From assembly GCA_903871935.1 (NCBI GenBank), contig CAIQIQ010000067.1, positions 56,010 to 120,009 on the forward strand: 64,000 bases of DNA. Reading direction: 5' to 3'. Both the position numbers and the translations under genes were made by a program. Positions 1-10,236 of this stretch are shown here, one piece after another; the first letter of the stretch is position 1; every line of letters begins with the position of its first letter. Below the pieces are notes generated by a model that did no database searches, was not told where the DNA came from, and saw nothing but the letters and a program-made list of their open reading frames with translations. The stretch is from an uncultured Phycisphaerales bacterium (GTDB lineage: Bacteria > Planctomycetota > Phycisphaerae > Tepidisphaerales > Tepidisphaeraceae).

Positions 1-129
1 CTCGCCGATGATGGCAATGCGGAATCGTCTCAAGAACGCTCCAGTCGCCTTCTCTCAATAATGGGAATGATCACCCCCGCACGGTCCATCGCATCCGGCG
101 GATCAGGTGCTGGTTACCGTGGATGGACT

Positions 130-2181
130 CTACCCCGGCTGCGGGATAGGCCCACCGCCCAAAAGCCCTTGGCCGCCGGTCGATTCAGCAGGCTTCGGCG
201 GGGCCGGAAGCTGCTGTTGCCGCTGCTCCTTCTCGATCAACTCCGCAATGGTCGGTTTGGCAAGGGCGCCGCCCTTCATGATCTGATCGAGATCCGAAGC
301 GTCGATCGTCTCGTACTTCATCAGGGCCTTGGACACCGCCTCGACTTTATCGCGGTTCTCCTCCAGCATCTGGCCCGTCTGCTGATAGAGCGCGTCAATC
401 AACTTCTTGGTTTCTTCATCGATCGCCTTGGCCGTGTCTTCGGAGTACTCCCGCCCGCCGCCGAAATCGCCCAGAATGTTCGGCTTGTTCTCATCTTCGC
501 CGTAATAGACGAAGCCGACGCGATCACTCATGCCCCAGTCGCGCACCATGCGGCGGGCGATAACGGTTGCCTGGCGGATATCGCCATAGGCGCCGGTATT
601 CATATCGCCGGTGAACATCTGCTCGGCGATTCTTCCAGCGCAGGCAACCTTGATCTGGGCGATCGCCCATGACTTGGAGTAGTTCGTGCGATCTTTCTCG
701 GGCAGCGCCATCGTCGCACCGCCATAGTTGCCGCGCGGGATGATGGTCACTTTGTGGATCGGATCGGCATCCTTCAGCAAGCACTGTACGACGGCATGGC
801 CGGCCTCGTGCCAGGCCGTGGCGATCTTCTCTTTCTCGTCGATCACGCGGCTCTTGCGAGCCCGGCCCCAGCGAACCTTGTCGCGCGCCTCTTCCAGATC
901 TTCCTGTTCGACGCCTTCCTTGTTAGCCATTGTCGCGCCCAGTGCCGACTCATTGATGATGGCAGCCAGATCTGCGCCGCTGAACCCCGGCGTAGCCCGC
1001 GCCAGCCGCAGCAGATCGATGTTGGGTCCCAGTTTTACCTTGCGGGCGTGCACTTTCAGAATCTCGAAACGTCCCTTCACATCGGGCAGTGGCACCGTAA
1101 CCTGGCGATCAAAACGCCCGGGACGGGTCAGTGCCGGATCCAGCACATCCACGCGGTTGGTCGCCGCACAGACAATCACCTGGTCATTGGTTTCAAAGCC
1201 ATCCATCTCAACCAGAATGGCATTAAGCGTCTGCTCGCGTTCATCATGCCCGCCGGATGAGAATCCCGAGCCGCGTCGCCGGCCCACCGCATCGATTTCA
1301 TCCAGGAAGATGATGCACGGCGAGTTGTCCTTGGCCTGCTTGAAGAGATCGCGCACCCGGCTGGCGCCGACGCCGACAAACATTTCCACAAAGTCGGAGC
1401 CGGAGATGGAGAAGAACGGCACATCCGCCTCGCCGGCAATAGCCTTGGCGAGCATGGTCTTGCCGGTGCCGGGCTCACCCACCAACAGCACACCGCGAGG
1501 TATGCGCCCGCCCAGGCGCTGGAACTTCTTGGGATTGCGGAGGAACTCGACAATCTCCTTCACTTCATCCTTGGCCTCTTCAATGCCGGCCACATCCTCA
1601 AAGGTGATATTGGTATGTTCCTTAGTGGTGATCTTGTGCCGCGAGCGCCCGAAGTTGCCGAGCATGCCGCCAGGGCCGGCCGCCCCGCGCAACTGACGGA
1701 ACACGAAGATCCAGAAGAACGCGATCAGCACAATCCACGGGATGATCGGCAGGAACATGTTGATCAGCAGGTTCTGCGGTTCGTGAAACACCAGCGATGC
1801 GCCGTTGCGATGTTCGCGGATGTACGTTTCCATCTCGGGGCTCAGCGACCCGCCGATGCCCGCCTGGGAACGAAACTTGACGGCTTGCACGTTCTTACCG
1901 TCCACGGTCACAGTTTGCGCGGAGAGGAATTCGCCCTGGATCTCGTCGCCCTCAATGGCCATCGACTTCACCTTTCCCTCGGCCAGCCGCTGGTCAAACT
2001 CGCTGAAAGCGATCCGCGCTACCTGCCGGTCCGTCTGGTTGAACAGCATGATCAGCATGGCCGCCAGGCCGATGACCAGAAGCCAGGTGAAGACGCTCCT
2101 ACCCATCTTCATGCCCGGCATGTTCGGGCCTTCCGGCCGGTTGCTGTTGCGTGGCTGCTTATCGGGCGGCTGCTGGGACAT
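130..2181 (-). CDS. ftsH: ATP-dependent zinc metalloprotease FtsH
   Basis: Membrane-anchored AAA+ protease that extracts and degrades misfolded membrane proteins and short-lived regulators. The 683 residues show the family order. There is an N-terminal segment with a TM near 31-48, a periplasmic domain, and a second TM near 142-161. The AAA module has Walker A GEPGTGKT at 235-242, Walker B IIFLDEID near 290-297 and an SRH ending in RPGRFDR. The M41 protease domain has HEAGH at 458-462. Length is slightly above the usual ~640 because of a Pro/Gly-rich tail and a polar, Pro/Asn-rich N-terminus. All catalytic motifs are intact. It faces no obvious operon partner. Confidence 0.97.
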   Translation of the reverse strand: MSQQPPDKQPRNSNRPEGPNMPGMKMGRSVFTWLLVIGLAAMLIMLFNQTDRQVARIAFSEFDQRLAEGKVKSMAIEGDEIQGEFLSAQTVTVDGKNVQAVKFRSQAGIGGSLSPEMETYIREHRNGASLVFHEPQNLLINMFLPIIPWIVLIAFFWIFVFRQLRGAAGPGGMLGNFGRSRHKITTKEHTNITFEDVAGIEEAKDEVKEIVEFLRNPKKFQRLGGRIPRGVLLVGEPGTGKTMLAKAIAGEADVPFFSISGSDFVEMFVGVGASRVRDLFKQAKDNSPCIIFLDEIDAVGRRRGSGFSSGGHDEREQTLNAILVEMDGFETNDQVIVCAATNRVDVLDPALTRPGRFDRQVTVPLPDVKGRFEILKVHARKVKLGPNIDLLRLARATPGFSGADLAAIINESALGATMANKEGVEQEDLEEARDKVRWGRARKSRVIDEKEKIATAWHEAGHAVVQCLLKDADPIHKVTIIPRGNYGGATMALPEKDRTNYSKSWAIAQIKVACAGRIAEQMFTGDMNTGAYGDIRQATVIARRMVRDWGMSDRVGFVYYGEDENKPNILGDFGGGREYSEDTAKAIDEETKKLIDALYQQTGQMLEENRDKVEAVSKALMKYETIDASDLDQIMKGGALAKPTIAELIEKEQRQQQLPAPPKPAESTGGQGLLGGGPIPQPG

Positions 2182-2534
2182 TACGAAAACACCTCTTATG
2201 AAGACACAGGGCTGTAGCGTATCTTACGGGCAAGGTGAGGCTTCTTTCCAGCCTCGCACGGCATTGGTCATGATCCAATCACCGCTAATGATACACGCCC
2301 AAACAGCGCAAAGCCTTGTTACGTCGGACAATACGCTCCAGTTTACAGGATTCCTAAGATCCCGCTCCTGCGCTTCGGCAATGTATGCGAGCAACCCCAA
2401 CCGGACAAACACGGCGAAGATTCCGTTCCCGCGCCTCGTCCAGAGAGTTATGCTGGTGTTCTTGGAACTGCGCGTTGAGCCAGTTGGCTCTCGTGAGCCT
2501 GCGGGGCCGACGGCACCCGAATGTGAGGTGCACC
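2182..2534. other. Intergenic region between ftsH and the YbaK-type gene
   Basis: This 353-base gap lies between divergently transcribed genes and must hold both promoters. I see no convincing -35/-10 pair, RNA gene or repeat. ORFs crossing it on either strand have irregular composition and no recognisable family. Confidence 0.4.
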
Positions 2535-2993
2535 ATGATGCTGCAGGACTACCTTGATTCAATGGGGATCGCGTACCGGCTCTCTTCCCACGGAACGGCT
2601 TATACCTCTCAGGATCTGGCTGCCCAAGAGCACGTTACTGGCAAGAAAGTGATCAAACCGGTGCTCATTTCCGTAGATGGCAAGCCTTGCCTCTGTGCCA
2701 TCCCCGCCAACTACCGCGTTGATCTGATGCGGGTTCGAGAACAGCTCCATGCCCACACTGTGGAACTGCTCGAAGAAGCTCAATTGCAGAAGCTCTTCCC
2801 GGATTGCGAGATCGGAGCCGAGCCGCCGGTGGGCAAGATCTACGGATTGCCAACCCTGATGGATACCTCGCTGCTATCGGACGATCAAGTGACATTCCAG
2901 GCCGGCAACCACACTACGTCGATCACGCTAAGCATGCGCGATTATCAGCGGCTGGTCGAGCCGCAGATCAGTGATTTCAGTATGCACGCTTGA
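2535..2993 (+). CDS. YbaK/aminoacyl-tRNA deacylase-family protein
   Basis: A 152-residue single-domain protein of the YbaK/ProX editing family, which hydrolyses mischarged aminoacyl-tRNAs in trans. Supporting features are the N-terminal region around YRLSSHGTAYTSQDLA, the Lys-rich VTGKKVIKPVLI strand, and the later GAEPPVGKIYGLPTLMD loop, which corresponds to the family's conserved Gly-Pro substrate loop. The start is placed at 2535 (a second ATG is at 2538) because a GAGGTG ribosome site lies just upstream. A longer in-frame extension to 2385 has Arg-rich non-protein-like composition. The 3' end overlaps the convergent metallophosphoesterase by 17 bases. Substrate specificity cannot be told from sequence. 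Confidence 0.85.
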   Translation: MMLQDYLDSMGIAYRLSSHGTAYTSQDLAAQEHVTGKKVIKPVLISVDGKPCLCAIPANYRVDLMRVREQLHAHTVELLEEAQLQKLFPDCEIGAEPPVGKIYGLPTLMDTSLLSDDQVTFQAGNHTTSITLSMRDYQRLVEPQISDFSMHA

Positions 2994-3813
2994 GAATGAT
3001 TAAGACGATCTCCGGTGGGCAGAACAGCCGGATTGCCACGCCGGAAAAGCCCAGCCCCTGGTTCACGATATAGTGCGTCGGCCCGATGCGGTGATACCCA
3101 CGACATAATTTGCGGGGCGAGTGATCGTGGCGCACGAGCATGGCGCCGGTGGGCAAACAGATCTGCCCGGCATGGGTATGGCCGCACAGATAGATGTCCG
3201 GCTGAAGCGATTGGAGTTTCGGGAAGAAATCCGGGAAATGCGCCAGCACGATCCGCGGAACGCCGCGGGTTGGCGCCTCAAACCGTGCCGCAAAACCCTC
3301 GGGCATATCTGCCCGCATTGGTCCCATCGCCCCAATCAGTTCCACCGAGCCCTTGCCAGTCTCAAGAAGGATCCGACGCCCATCGAGCATCTGGATCCCC
3401 AACCGATCCAGCTCCTGGCTTGATCCAATGTTGTCGTGATTACCAAGAATAGCGAACGTGCCCAGCCGCGACCTCAGCGCTGGCAGGTATCGGCGGATCA
3501 CCGGCATCGCCGGCACATGCGTTCTGCGGTCATCGACAATATCGCCCGTGACCAGCACCATGTCGGTCGCAAGAGCTTCCACCGTCTCCAGCACCCGTTC
3601 ATAAGCTTTGTGCCAAACTGGCGTTAGATGCAGATCAGAGAGCACCGCGATCCGCATTCCATCCAGCTCCATCGGCAAATGCTCCAGCGGCAATGCCAGT
3701 TCCCGCACGATGAAGTGCGTCGGCTGGAACAGGTGCACCCAGGGCCAGCTTAGCGGCCGGATCTCTGTCTGCGTCTTGATCGGCTTTGTCGTCTTCCCGG
3801 ATGTCGTCTGCAC
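2977..3813 (-). CDS. Metallophosphoesterase (calcineurin-like, YkuE/UDP-DAG hydrolase-like)
   Basis: Binuclear-metal phosphoesterase of 278 residues. All metal-binding blocks are visible in order: LSDLHL (DxH), GDIVDD (GDxxD), GNHDN (GNHD), the LAHFPD histidine and GHTHAGQ (GHxH). The hydrophobic N-terminal part and the C-terminal block up to GFSGVAIRLFCPPEI are typical of the YkuE-like subgroup, which acts at the membrane on lipid or peptidoglycan-linked substrates. That role is inferred from the family. Translation starts at a GTG preceded by an AGGAC-like site. It is convergent with the YbaK-type gene. Confidence 0.88.
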   Translation of the reverse strand: MQTTSGKTTKPIKTQTEIRPLSWPWVHLFQPTHFIVRELALPLEHLPMELDGMRIAVLSDLHLTPVWHKAYERVLETVEALATDMVLVTGDIVDDRRTHVPAMPVIRRYLPALRSRLGTFAILGNHDNIGSSQELDRLGIQMLDGRRILLETGKGSVELIGAMGPMRADMPEGFAARFEAPTRGVPRIVLAHFPDFFPKLQSLQPDIYLCGHTHAGQICLPTGAMLVRHDHSPRKLCRGYHRIGPTHYIVNQGLGFSGVAIRLFCPPEIVLIILKRAY

Positions 3814-3938
3814 CAGCCGTCCTTTCGTGCCGGCAATCTATAGACGGGGAAACCCGTAAAGCCAAGTCATTGCGTCAGAGAATATCCCGCCCCAAGTAAC
3901 GTTCTGATCCTCGGCACTGTATAAACAAGCGGAGCGAG

Positions 3939-5789
3939 ATGGACTCACGGACTCAGGAAATCGCAGCGGAATCTTCGGCTCAGGCGCCCTTGGGGCGGCC
4001 GGAGAGCCCGGCGACACGGATCTGCGGCCTGGTTCTGGCCGGCCTGGTCGTGCTTACATTCTCCTTGCTGATGTTCCGCACCTGGCTGCCGGTGCATGGT
4101 GGGGTCGATCAGAACGGCTACATGGTCGGTGGCAAGCAGCTTGCCACGACCGGCTCCATGGCGCTTCGGCTGCATCGCGTCGGGACCGGCCAGATCGATC
4201 CACTCCAATTCGTCAGCCCCATGTGGGTAGGCTTCGACTTGGGTAGCAGTGAAGAACGTTTCTTGCCGAAGTACCCGGTCGGGCTTCCCCTGATCTACGC
4301 CGGTATGCTCAAACTGGGCGGCGCCGGCTCTGGAGTGGCGCTGGTTCATCTAGTCAGTCCCATCTCGATGGCCCTTTCCCTGCTGGGCGTGTTTTTTCTG
4401 GCGCGCCTGCTTCTGGGTTCAGTTCCGGCCTTGGCCGTGATGATCCTGCTGGCCGTCAGCCCGGCAACCATCGCCCTGACCAATAATCCCAACAGCCATG
4501 CGGCGACATTGCTTCTGGTCACCTGGGGCATGTATCTGCTGGTGCTCTGGTGGAAAGGCCACTCAACCGCCTGGGGCATGATCGGCGCACTGCTGACCGG
4601 GGCGGCCATCAGCATTCGCTATACCGAGGGGCTCCTGATCCTGCCCATCACCATCATGGCCCTCTTGGGCATCTTCGATTCGGGCTGGCGCAGCCGCCGG
4701 GCGTGGCTGCAGGGGATCGCGGTGCTGGCGGCCTGGTCTATCCCGCTGGCGGCGCTTCTCTGGCACAACCGCGTCGCCATGGGCACCTGGACCGGCTACG
4801 ACCCCACCAACGAGAGCACCGGGTTTGCATGGAAATACTTCGCCGATAACTGGGACACGATGCTGCATCAGCTCTATGCGATGGGACTGATGCTGCTATT
4901 TCCCCTGGCCCTGGCAGGACTGATCAGCGGGTTCGTCTGGCATTGGCGGCTGGCATTGATCCTGGCGGCCTGGATACTGCCCGGCCTCCTACTTTATACG
5001 GCCTACTACTGGGCGCCCGATGGGCAGACAGTGGGGTATTCGCGGTTCTTTCTGACGATCATGCCGCCCATGGCAATCTGTGCCATCGGGGTACTGCTCT
5101 GGCCCGCGCAGCATGTGGCAATCGCCCATCCTGGCACAACCCACCACCGCATGCACATCGCTGCGGCTCTGGCGACGATGCTGCTCCTGGCGGTTTCGGT
5201 GCCCATGGGCATCGCCACCTCACAGCCAACTCTGGAGACCGATTTCAAGACCCGCAAGAACATCCAACAGCGTGCCCATGCGGTCATGCGCAACATCCCG
5301 GCGGGGTCGGTGCTCTTCTGTGATGCCCGTGGCCTGAGCGAGCATCTGCAACTGGTGAGCGACTATGTTCTGTATTCGCCCGAAGTGTTCACGCGCATGA
5401 CGATCGACCGCCTGGGTGACCGCAGCGCCGATGACCCCTCGCCCATGGATCCCGGGCGGGCACACTATCTGACCGAGATGCTGCGCAACAAGACTCAAGC
5501 CGATCTGGATGCGCTGCGCGACGAGATCGCCACGGGCGCTCTGTCTTCCGGAAAACGGGTTTTCGTGTTTTCGCAGGGCAACGCCGGCGCCCGCCGCGCG
5601 CCCGGCTGGCGTATAACCAATAGAAGCAAGCTGACGATGGTGCCGGTCATGGAAGGGATCGACGCGGAATCGGTTTCTCGTCCCAACCCCAATGGCCGGC
5701 CGATGGCAATGATGAAACGCAACCTGCCTACGACGTTGCCTCGCAGCACCTGGCAAATCATGGAAATCACGCTGCGGTCACGTCCATAG
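3939..5789 (+). CDS. Multi-spanning membrane protein, glycosyltransferase-39/ArnT-like
   Basis: A 616-residue integral membrane protein. The first TM is near residues 28-47, followed by a periplasmic-type loop with the acidic/aromatic start HGGVDQNGYMVGG, then roughly nine to eleven more hydrophobic helices to about residue 420. A soluble C-terminal domain of ~190 residues follows. A first-loop acidic motif and a C-terminal soluble domain are typical of GT-C fold transferases that use polyprenyl-phosphate sugars, such as GT39 or ArnT. I cannot pin down the substrate. Start is at an ATG after a GAGCGAG sequence. Downstream spacing to the nitrilase gene is 71 bases. Confidence 0.65.
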   Translation: MDSRTQEIAAESSAQAPLGRPESPATRICGLVLAGLVVLTFSLLMFRTWLPVHGGVDQNGYMVGGKQLATTGSMALRLHRVGTGQIDPLQFVSPMWVGFDLGSSEERFLPKYPVGLPLIYAGMLKLGGAGSGVALVHLVSPISMALSLLGVFFLARLLLGSVPALAVMILLAVSPATIALTNNPNSHAATLLLVTWGMYLLVLWWKGHSTAWGMIGALLTGAAISIRYTEGLLILPITIMALLGIFDSGWRSRRAWLQGIAVLAAWSIPLAALLWHNRVAMGTWTGYDPTNESTGFAWKYFADNWDTMLHQLYAMGLMLLFPLALAGLISGFVWHWRLALILAAWILPGLLLYTAYYWAPDGQTVGYSRFFLTIMPPMAICAIGVLLWPAQHVAIAHPGTTHHRMHIAAALATMLLLAVSVPMGIATSQPTLETDFKTRKNIQQRAHAVMRNIPAGSVLFCDARGLSEHLQLVSDYVLYSPEVFTRMTIDRLGDRSADDPSPMDPGRAHYLTEMLRNKTQADLDALRDEIATGALSSGKRVFVFSQGNAGARRAPGWRITNRSKLTMVPVMEGIDAESVSRPNPNGRPMAMMKRNLPTTLPRSTWQIMEITLRSRP

Positions 5790-5860
5790 TTCCTCGCCCG
5801 GCCTCGTTGCGGGGGCCCAATCGAACAATTACGATCGCACGGAACGAGGCAGGTGTTTCC

Positions 5861-6739
5861 ATGAGTCAGCCGTTGATTGCCGGTGCGACATTACGCGTGG
5901 GCTTGTGTCAGGTGCACACCCAGAGGTGGGCGATGGACCAGAATCTGGAACGGTTGCTGGCGGCCATGCGCCAGGGGGCCGATCGTGGCGCTGAACTTCT
6001 GATTACACCCGAATGCGTGCTGGATGGCTACGGATTGGATGAGGTCGGCGGCGCCGCTGAGCGGACGGCGGCTCTCGCGCAGCCGCTCGATGGCAAGTAT
6101 GTTACGGCAGTGCGGAGGCTGGCGGGGGAACTGCAAGTGGATGTGGTGCTGGGGTTCTCCGAACAGGCAGAGGCTGGCAAGATCTATAACTCTGCGGCGT
6201 TCATCGGCCGAGCTGGTGAGATCCTGTGGGTCTACCGCAAGATCCATTGCCGTAACTTTGAGAGACTGGATGGCACCGGATGCTTCACCACGGGCAGGCA
6301 GTTCCACGTGGCCCGCCGTCCGTACCGCCAGGGAGAATGTCATGTCGGGGCGATGATCTGTTTCGACCGGGAGATCACCGAATCGGTTCGCTGCCTGCGG
6401 AGCATGAGAGCGCAGTTTGTCGCTTGTCCGCTGGCCACCGACACTTTCGGCTTTGCCGGCGGCACGCGTGCCGACAATGAAATGATCACCCGTTGCCGGG
6501 CGGCGGAAAACGAAGTGTGCATCGCCGTGGTGAATCACGCGGGTAGATTCAATGGCGGCAGTTATGTTGTTGGCCCCGAAGGCGAGGTGATCTGCGCTCT
6601 TGGTCCAGCGGCTGAAGTGGGCGTTGTGGACGTCCCAGTAGGGTTGGCCGCAAAACTCCACGCCGACCCGTACGGCTGGATGGGATGGGGCTATCGCCAG
6701 CCGCCCGTTTATCGGGAGAATTGCAGCGATGGCGAATAG
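5861..6739 (+). CDS. Carbon-nitrogen hydrolase (nitrilase superfamily)
   Basis: A 292-residue single-domain amidase or nitrilase. The catalytic triad is complete. Glu51 lies in ITPECVLDGYG, Lys127 in VYRKIHCRNFE, and the nucleophile Cys167 in GAMICFDRE. The later block AAENEVCIAVVNHAG matches the family's conserved final strand. The start at 5861 (MSQPLIAG) is preferred over an in-frame codon at 5807 because family homology begins with LRVGLCQVHTQ. Nitrilase-family enzymes cleave linear amides, N-carbamoyl compounds or nitriles. The substrate here is unknown. The convergent CBM9-like gene follows 24 bases downstream. Confidence 0.9.
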   Translation: MSQPLIAGATLRVGLCQVHTQRWAMDQNLERLLAAMRQGADRGAELLITPECVLDGYGLDEVGGAAERTAALAQPLDGKYVTAVRRLAGELQVDVVLGFSEQAEAGKIYNSAAFIGRAGEILWVYRKIHCRNFERLDGTGCFTTGRQFHVARRPYRQGECHVGAMICFDREITESVRCLRSMRAQFVACPLATDTFGFAGGTRADNEMITRCRAAENEVCIAVVNHAGRFNGGSYVVGPEGEVICALGPAAEVGVVDVPVGLAAKLHADPYGWMGWGYRQPPVYRENCSDGE

Positions 6740-6763
6740 GCGGTCGCACCGCAACGGCTACCG

Positions 6764-7474
6764 TCACTCGCTGAATTCCAGCATCCCGAACCGCTCTGGC
6801 GTGTGCGTGGTATCCGTCAGTGTGGGGCTCCAGGCCAGAAACACCTTCGTAGCACGGTCATTGCGGAAGAGATTGATACGCCATTGGGTTCCGGCTTTGG
6901 GTTTCTCCTGGCTCAGAGCCGACAGTGGGATCCGAAATTCCGCCCGCCAGATCTTTGCCTTCTCATCCACCTTCACGGCCGACTGGAATCTACTGTCCCA
7001 TTTGAAGTCCTTTTCAGGCAGATCGATCAGCAGATCCAACCGCTCGTTCGATGGCGACACCTCAAATTCCGCATAGTGGTTGATCTTCTGAAGATCCGGG
7101 CCGATGAATGCCTCCACAACATCCTTGGCCCACAGGTCATCCCGTTTGCGCGGCGATGGCGTTTTGAACACCGTGAGCCTGACGTACGGGCACTCATAGC
7201 TGAAGTACAGATATTGCGGCGACCAGAGACAGCGCACCGTCGTGGACAAATCCGTGCGAGCCGACCCATCCCTGATCGAACGATCCATACAAACCGCCGC
7301 CGCCTTCTGCCAGATGGCTTTGGTCAGATCGCCATCAAGCTCGAAATCATTCTCAATCCTGGCGGCCTTCATCACCGGCAGTTTGTCCACCGGCCCCTCC
7401 GCCGCCGTCGCCGACATCAAGACCGTAAATAGCCCCGCCATCATCGCCACCACCAGCACTGCCATATCCATCAT
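6764..7474 (-). CDS. Secreted CBM9-like carbohydrate-binding protein
   Basis: A 236-residue exported protein with a signal peptide (residues 1 to about 25, ending SATAA). The rest is one carbohydrate-binding domain of family-9 or DOMON-like type. The visible hallmarks are FELDGDLTKAIWQKA near the start, LYFSYEC, DLWAKDVVEAFIGPD, and WRAEFRIPLSALS followed by WRINLFRND. These are typical of the domain seen alone in many Planctomycetota secreted proteins. The start at 7474 has an AAGG site 7 bases upstream. An ATG at 7495 is in frame. The gene diverges from the fucosidase, so the two may share regulation and substrate. Confidence 0.8.
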   Translation of the reverse strand: MMDMAVLVVAMMAGLFTVLMSATAAEGPVDKLPVMKAARIENDFELDGDLTKAIWQKAAAVCMDRSIRDGSARTDLSTTVRCLWSPQYLYFSYECPYVRLTVFKTPSPRKRDDLWAKDVVEAFIGPDLQKINHYAEFEVSPSNERLDLLIDLPEKDFKWDSRFQSAVKVDEKAKIWRAEFRIPLSALSQEKPKAGTQWRINLFRNDRATKVFLAWSPTLTDTTHTPERFGMLEFSE

Positions 7475-7658
7475 GAGCTTACCTTTCGCCCTCAAGCTTA
7501 ACCGCCCGAGATCAAAGAGTCCCGCGCGACGACAAAGAGCAGCGGGCGTCAGCCCGTTGGTTTGGCCGCTGCACCCTCACCGTAGAATCGATGCAGCCAC
7601 GCATCTGGACTTTGGTCCTGCACCATGCCACGCTATCCTTGTCCTACAGGAGAAACAT

Positions 7659-8957
7659 ATGCTCGAAACCCTTAAGACCCCCGGCGATACGAAATGGTTC
7701 ACCCACGACCGCTTTGGCCTGTTCATTCACTGGGGCCTCTATTCCATGCCGGCGCGGCACGAATGGGTCCGCCATCACGAGAAGATCCCCACCGAGGTCT
7801 ATGACAACAAGTACTTCAAGCACTTCGACCCCGATCTCTACGATCCCAATATCTGGGCCCAGGCCGCATCTCACGCCGGCATGAAGTACTTTGTCATCAC
7901 CACCAAGCATCACGAGGGTTTCTGCCTCTGGGACACCAAAGTCGGCAACTACAAGGCCACCAAAACCCCGGCCGGCCGCGATCTGCTGCACCCCATGGTC
8001 GATGCCTTCCGCAATCAGAACATGCGCGTCGGCTTCTACCATTCGCTGATCGATTGGCACCATGACCAGTACATTATCGACTCCTGCAACGGCCCCTACC
8101 GTGAAGCAGCCAACCGCGCCGAGATGAACAAGAACCGCAGCCAGGCGAAATACGTCGAATACCTGCACAAGCAGACGCGCGAACTGCTCACCGAGTTCGG
8201 CAAAGTCGACATCCTCTGGTACGATTTCAGCTTCCCGAGGCCTGACGGTTCAGGCAAAGGCCGGGATGACTGGCAAAGCGAGAAGCTCTACAAGCTGGTC
8301 CGCAAGCTGCAGCCACACATCATCCTCGACGATCGCCTGGATCTTCCCGAGGGCTGGGACATCAAGACCCCCGAGCAGTTCCAGCCGCGCGAGTGGGTCC
8401 GTGTGAATGGCACGCCCGTAGTCTGGGAGGCATGCCAGACGATGTCGGGCTCCTGGGGCTATCACCGCGATGAGCAGAGCTGGCGCAGCACCGAGAATCT
8501 CATCCAGACCCTGATCGACTGCGTGAGCAAGGGCGGCAACCTGCTGCTGAACGTTGGCCCGACCAGCCGCGGCGAGTTTGATTACCGCGCCATGGATCGC
8601 CTCAAGGGCATCGGCAACTGGATGCACCACCACAGCCGCGCCATCTACGGCTGCACGCAGGCGCCCCCCGAGTTCAAGACCCCTCAGGACTGCCGCCTGA
8701 CGTACAACCCCGAGAAGAAACGGCTCTACGTGCACATGCTCTCCTGGCCATACGCCCACCTGTTCCTCGACGGCAAGGCCTACGGCGAGCGGGTTGAGTA
8801 CGCCCAACTTCTGCACGATGGCAGTGAGGTCGGGCTCGGGCTCAGCGATTGGCACGCCGGTCAGGCTGGCGTAACCGCCCAGGAATCGCTGACCATCAAC
8901 CTTCCGCAACTGCGTCCGAACGTGACCATACCGGTGATCGAACTGTTCCTGAAATAA
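7659..8957 (+). CDS. Alpha-L-fucosidase, GH29
   Basis: Releases terminal L-fucose from glycans or fucoidan. The 432 residues cover the (beta/alpha)8 barrel. Visible blocks are DRFGLFIHWGLYS (17-29), TTKHHEGFCLWDT (91-103), RDLLHPMVDAFRNQ and VDILWYDF (183-190), in which Asp189 is the expected nucleophile. GGNLLLNVGP marks the end of the barrel, and a short beta-domain follows. No signal peptide is seen from this start, which suggests a cytoplasmic enzyme acting on imported oligosaccharides. The start is fixed by an ACAGGAGA ribosome site at 7646-7653. Eight bases separate it from the next gene, so the two are likely co-transcribed. Confidence 0.93.
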   Translation: MLETLKTPGDTKWFTHDRFGLFIHWGLYSMPARHEWVRHHEKIPTEVYDNKYFKHFDPDLYDPNIWAQAASHAGMKYFVITTKHHEGFCLWDTKVGNYKATKTPAGRDLLHPMVDAFRNQNMRVGFYHSLIDWHHDQYIIDSCNGPYREAANRAEMNKNRSQAKYVEYLHKQTRELLTEFGKVDILWYDFSFPRPDGSGKGRDDWQSEKLYKLVRKLQPHIILDDRLDLPEGWDIKTPEQFQPREWVRVNGTPVVWEACQTMSGSWGYHRDEQSWRSTENLIQTLIDCVSKGGNLLLNVGPTSRGEFDYRAMDRLKGIGNWMHHHSRAIYGCTQAPPEFKTPQDCRLTYNPEKKRLYVHMLSWPYAHLFLDGKAYGERVEYAQLLHDGSEVGLGLSDWHAGQAGVTAQESLTINLPQLRPNVTIPVIELFLK

Positions 8958-8965
8958 GGTAACCC

Positions 8966-10225
8966 ATGAGCAGCACATATGTGGCCACTTCGTCCGATCT
9001 CGCCATTCTCCGGCCGCTGGCGCAGAGAGTGCGGCAGATCGCTTCGTCGGATGACAACCTCGCACGCAAGCGGCGCTGGCTTCGCCATAACGCCCTGCAG
9101 AGCGGCGCGCCGATGGTGCTGATCGAGGTCGGCGGCCTTGGTGGCAACAACGAGAACCCCATCACGCCCATGCTCCAGTGCCAGGAAAAGTGGGCACGCG
9201 ATCTGGAGTTGGGCTTGCGTTCCTCGGTCTACCAGTTCGAGGTAGTCAAGGATGACTGGGTGGTTGAGCCGTACTTGAACTGCAATTGGAAGGTGGATCC
9301 AGGTTCGTATGGGGTAAGCGCCAAGTCCACCTCCGGCAGTCACGATGGCATCATGGGCTCGCGCATCTGGGAGCCGCCGCTGAAGAACCTGCAGGAGGAT
9401 TTCGCCAAACTCCAAAAGCGTAAGTTCAGCGTCGATCGCGACGCCACGCTCACCTGGAAGAAGCACCTGGAAGAGACGCTGGGCGATATCCTCCCGGTGC
9501 GCATGCGCGGCACCTATTGGTGGACCATGGGCATGACCTGGGTTGCCATCGACCTGATCGGCTTGGAACAGCTCATGCTCTACATGATCGATGATCCAGA
9601 GGGGCTGCATCGGCTGATGAAGTTCCTGCACGATGACCATCTTGCCTTCGCAAGCTGGCTGGAGAAAGAAGACCTCTTGAGCTTGAACAACGAGAACGAT
9701 TATGTCGGCTCGGGGTCTGTCGCCTATACAAAGGAACTACCGCATGCCGGCATGAACGGCCAGGTGCGCATGCAGGACACGTGGGTGCTCTCGGAATCGC
9801 AGGAGACCGTGGGCGTGGGGCCGGAGATGTTCGGCCAGTTCATCTTCCCATACCAGAGATCGCTGACCGAAAAGTTCGGCCTGTCGTACTACGGCTGCTG
9901 CGAACCCGTGCACAACCGCTGGCACATCGTCAAGGGATTGCGAAACCTGCGGAAGGTATCCGTGTCGCCGTGGTGCGACGAGGAGTTCATGGCCCGGGAA
10001 CTGGCTGGGAAATATGTCTTCTGCCGCAAGCCCAACCCGACCCTGATCAGCACCGAGTGTTTTGATGAGGCCGCCATTCGAGCTGATCTGCAGCACACGG
10101 TTGACCTGTGCCGCAAACACGGCACCAACCTGGAACTGGTCATGAAGGATGTGCATACGGTGCAACGCAAACCCGAGCGCATCGCGCGCTGGGCGGAACT
10201 GGCACGCGAGGCCTGCCGCTCATAG
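8966..10225 (+). CDS. URO-D/MtaA-like methyltransferase-family protein
   Basis: A 419-residue protein resembling the uroporphyrinogen-decarboxylase superfamily, as the divergent version common in Planctomycetota. Features include the N-terminal segment with GAPMVLIEVGGLG, the middle GTYWWTMGMTWVAIDLIG and MLYMIDDPEGLHRLMKFLHDDH, and the C-terminal FGLSYYGCCEPVHNRW. In this superfamily, members act either in haem synthesis or as corrinoid and thiol methyltransferases. The operon position behind a fucosidase argues for a catabolic or methyl-transfer role, not haem synthesis, but this is inference. It follows the fucosidase by 8 bases and precedes a DUF309 gene by 11. Confidence 0.7.
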   Translation: MSSTYVATSSDLAILRPLAQRVRQIASSDDNLARKRRWLRHNALQSGAPMVLIEVGGLGGNNENPITPMLQCQEKWARDLELGLRSSVYQFEVVKDDWVVEPYLNCNWKVDPGSYGVSAKSTSGSHDGIMGSRIWEPPLKNLQEDFAKLQKRKFSVDRDATLTWKKHLEETLGDILPVRMRGTYWWTMGMTWVAIDLIGLEQLMLYMIDDPEGLHRLMKFLHDDHLAFASWLEKEDLLSLNNENDYVGSGSVAYTKELPHAGMNGQVRMQDTWVLSESQETVGVGPEMFGQFIFPYQRSLTEKFGLSYYGCCEPVHNRWHIVKGLRNLRKVSVSPWCDEEFMARELAGKYVFCRKPNPTLISTECFDEAAIRADLQHTVDLCRKHGTNLELVMKDVHTVQRKPERIARWAELAREACRS

Positions 10226-10236
10226 CGTGGCAACCA

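Noticed and set aside
2385..2534. N-terminal extension of the YbaK-type protein
   Set aside because: Arg/Cys/Ser-rich and lacks a ribosome site. The GAGGTG site at 2525 supports the start at 2535.
7242..7658. N-terminal extension of the fucosidase
   Set aside because: Overlaps the divergent CBM9-like gene and has no protein-like pattern. A clear ribosome site precedes 7659.
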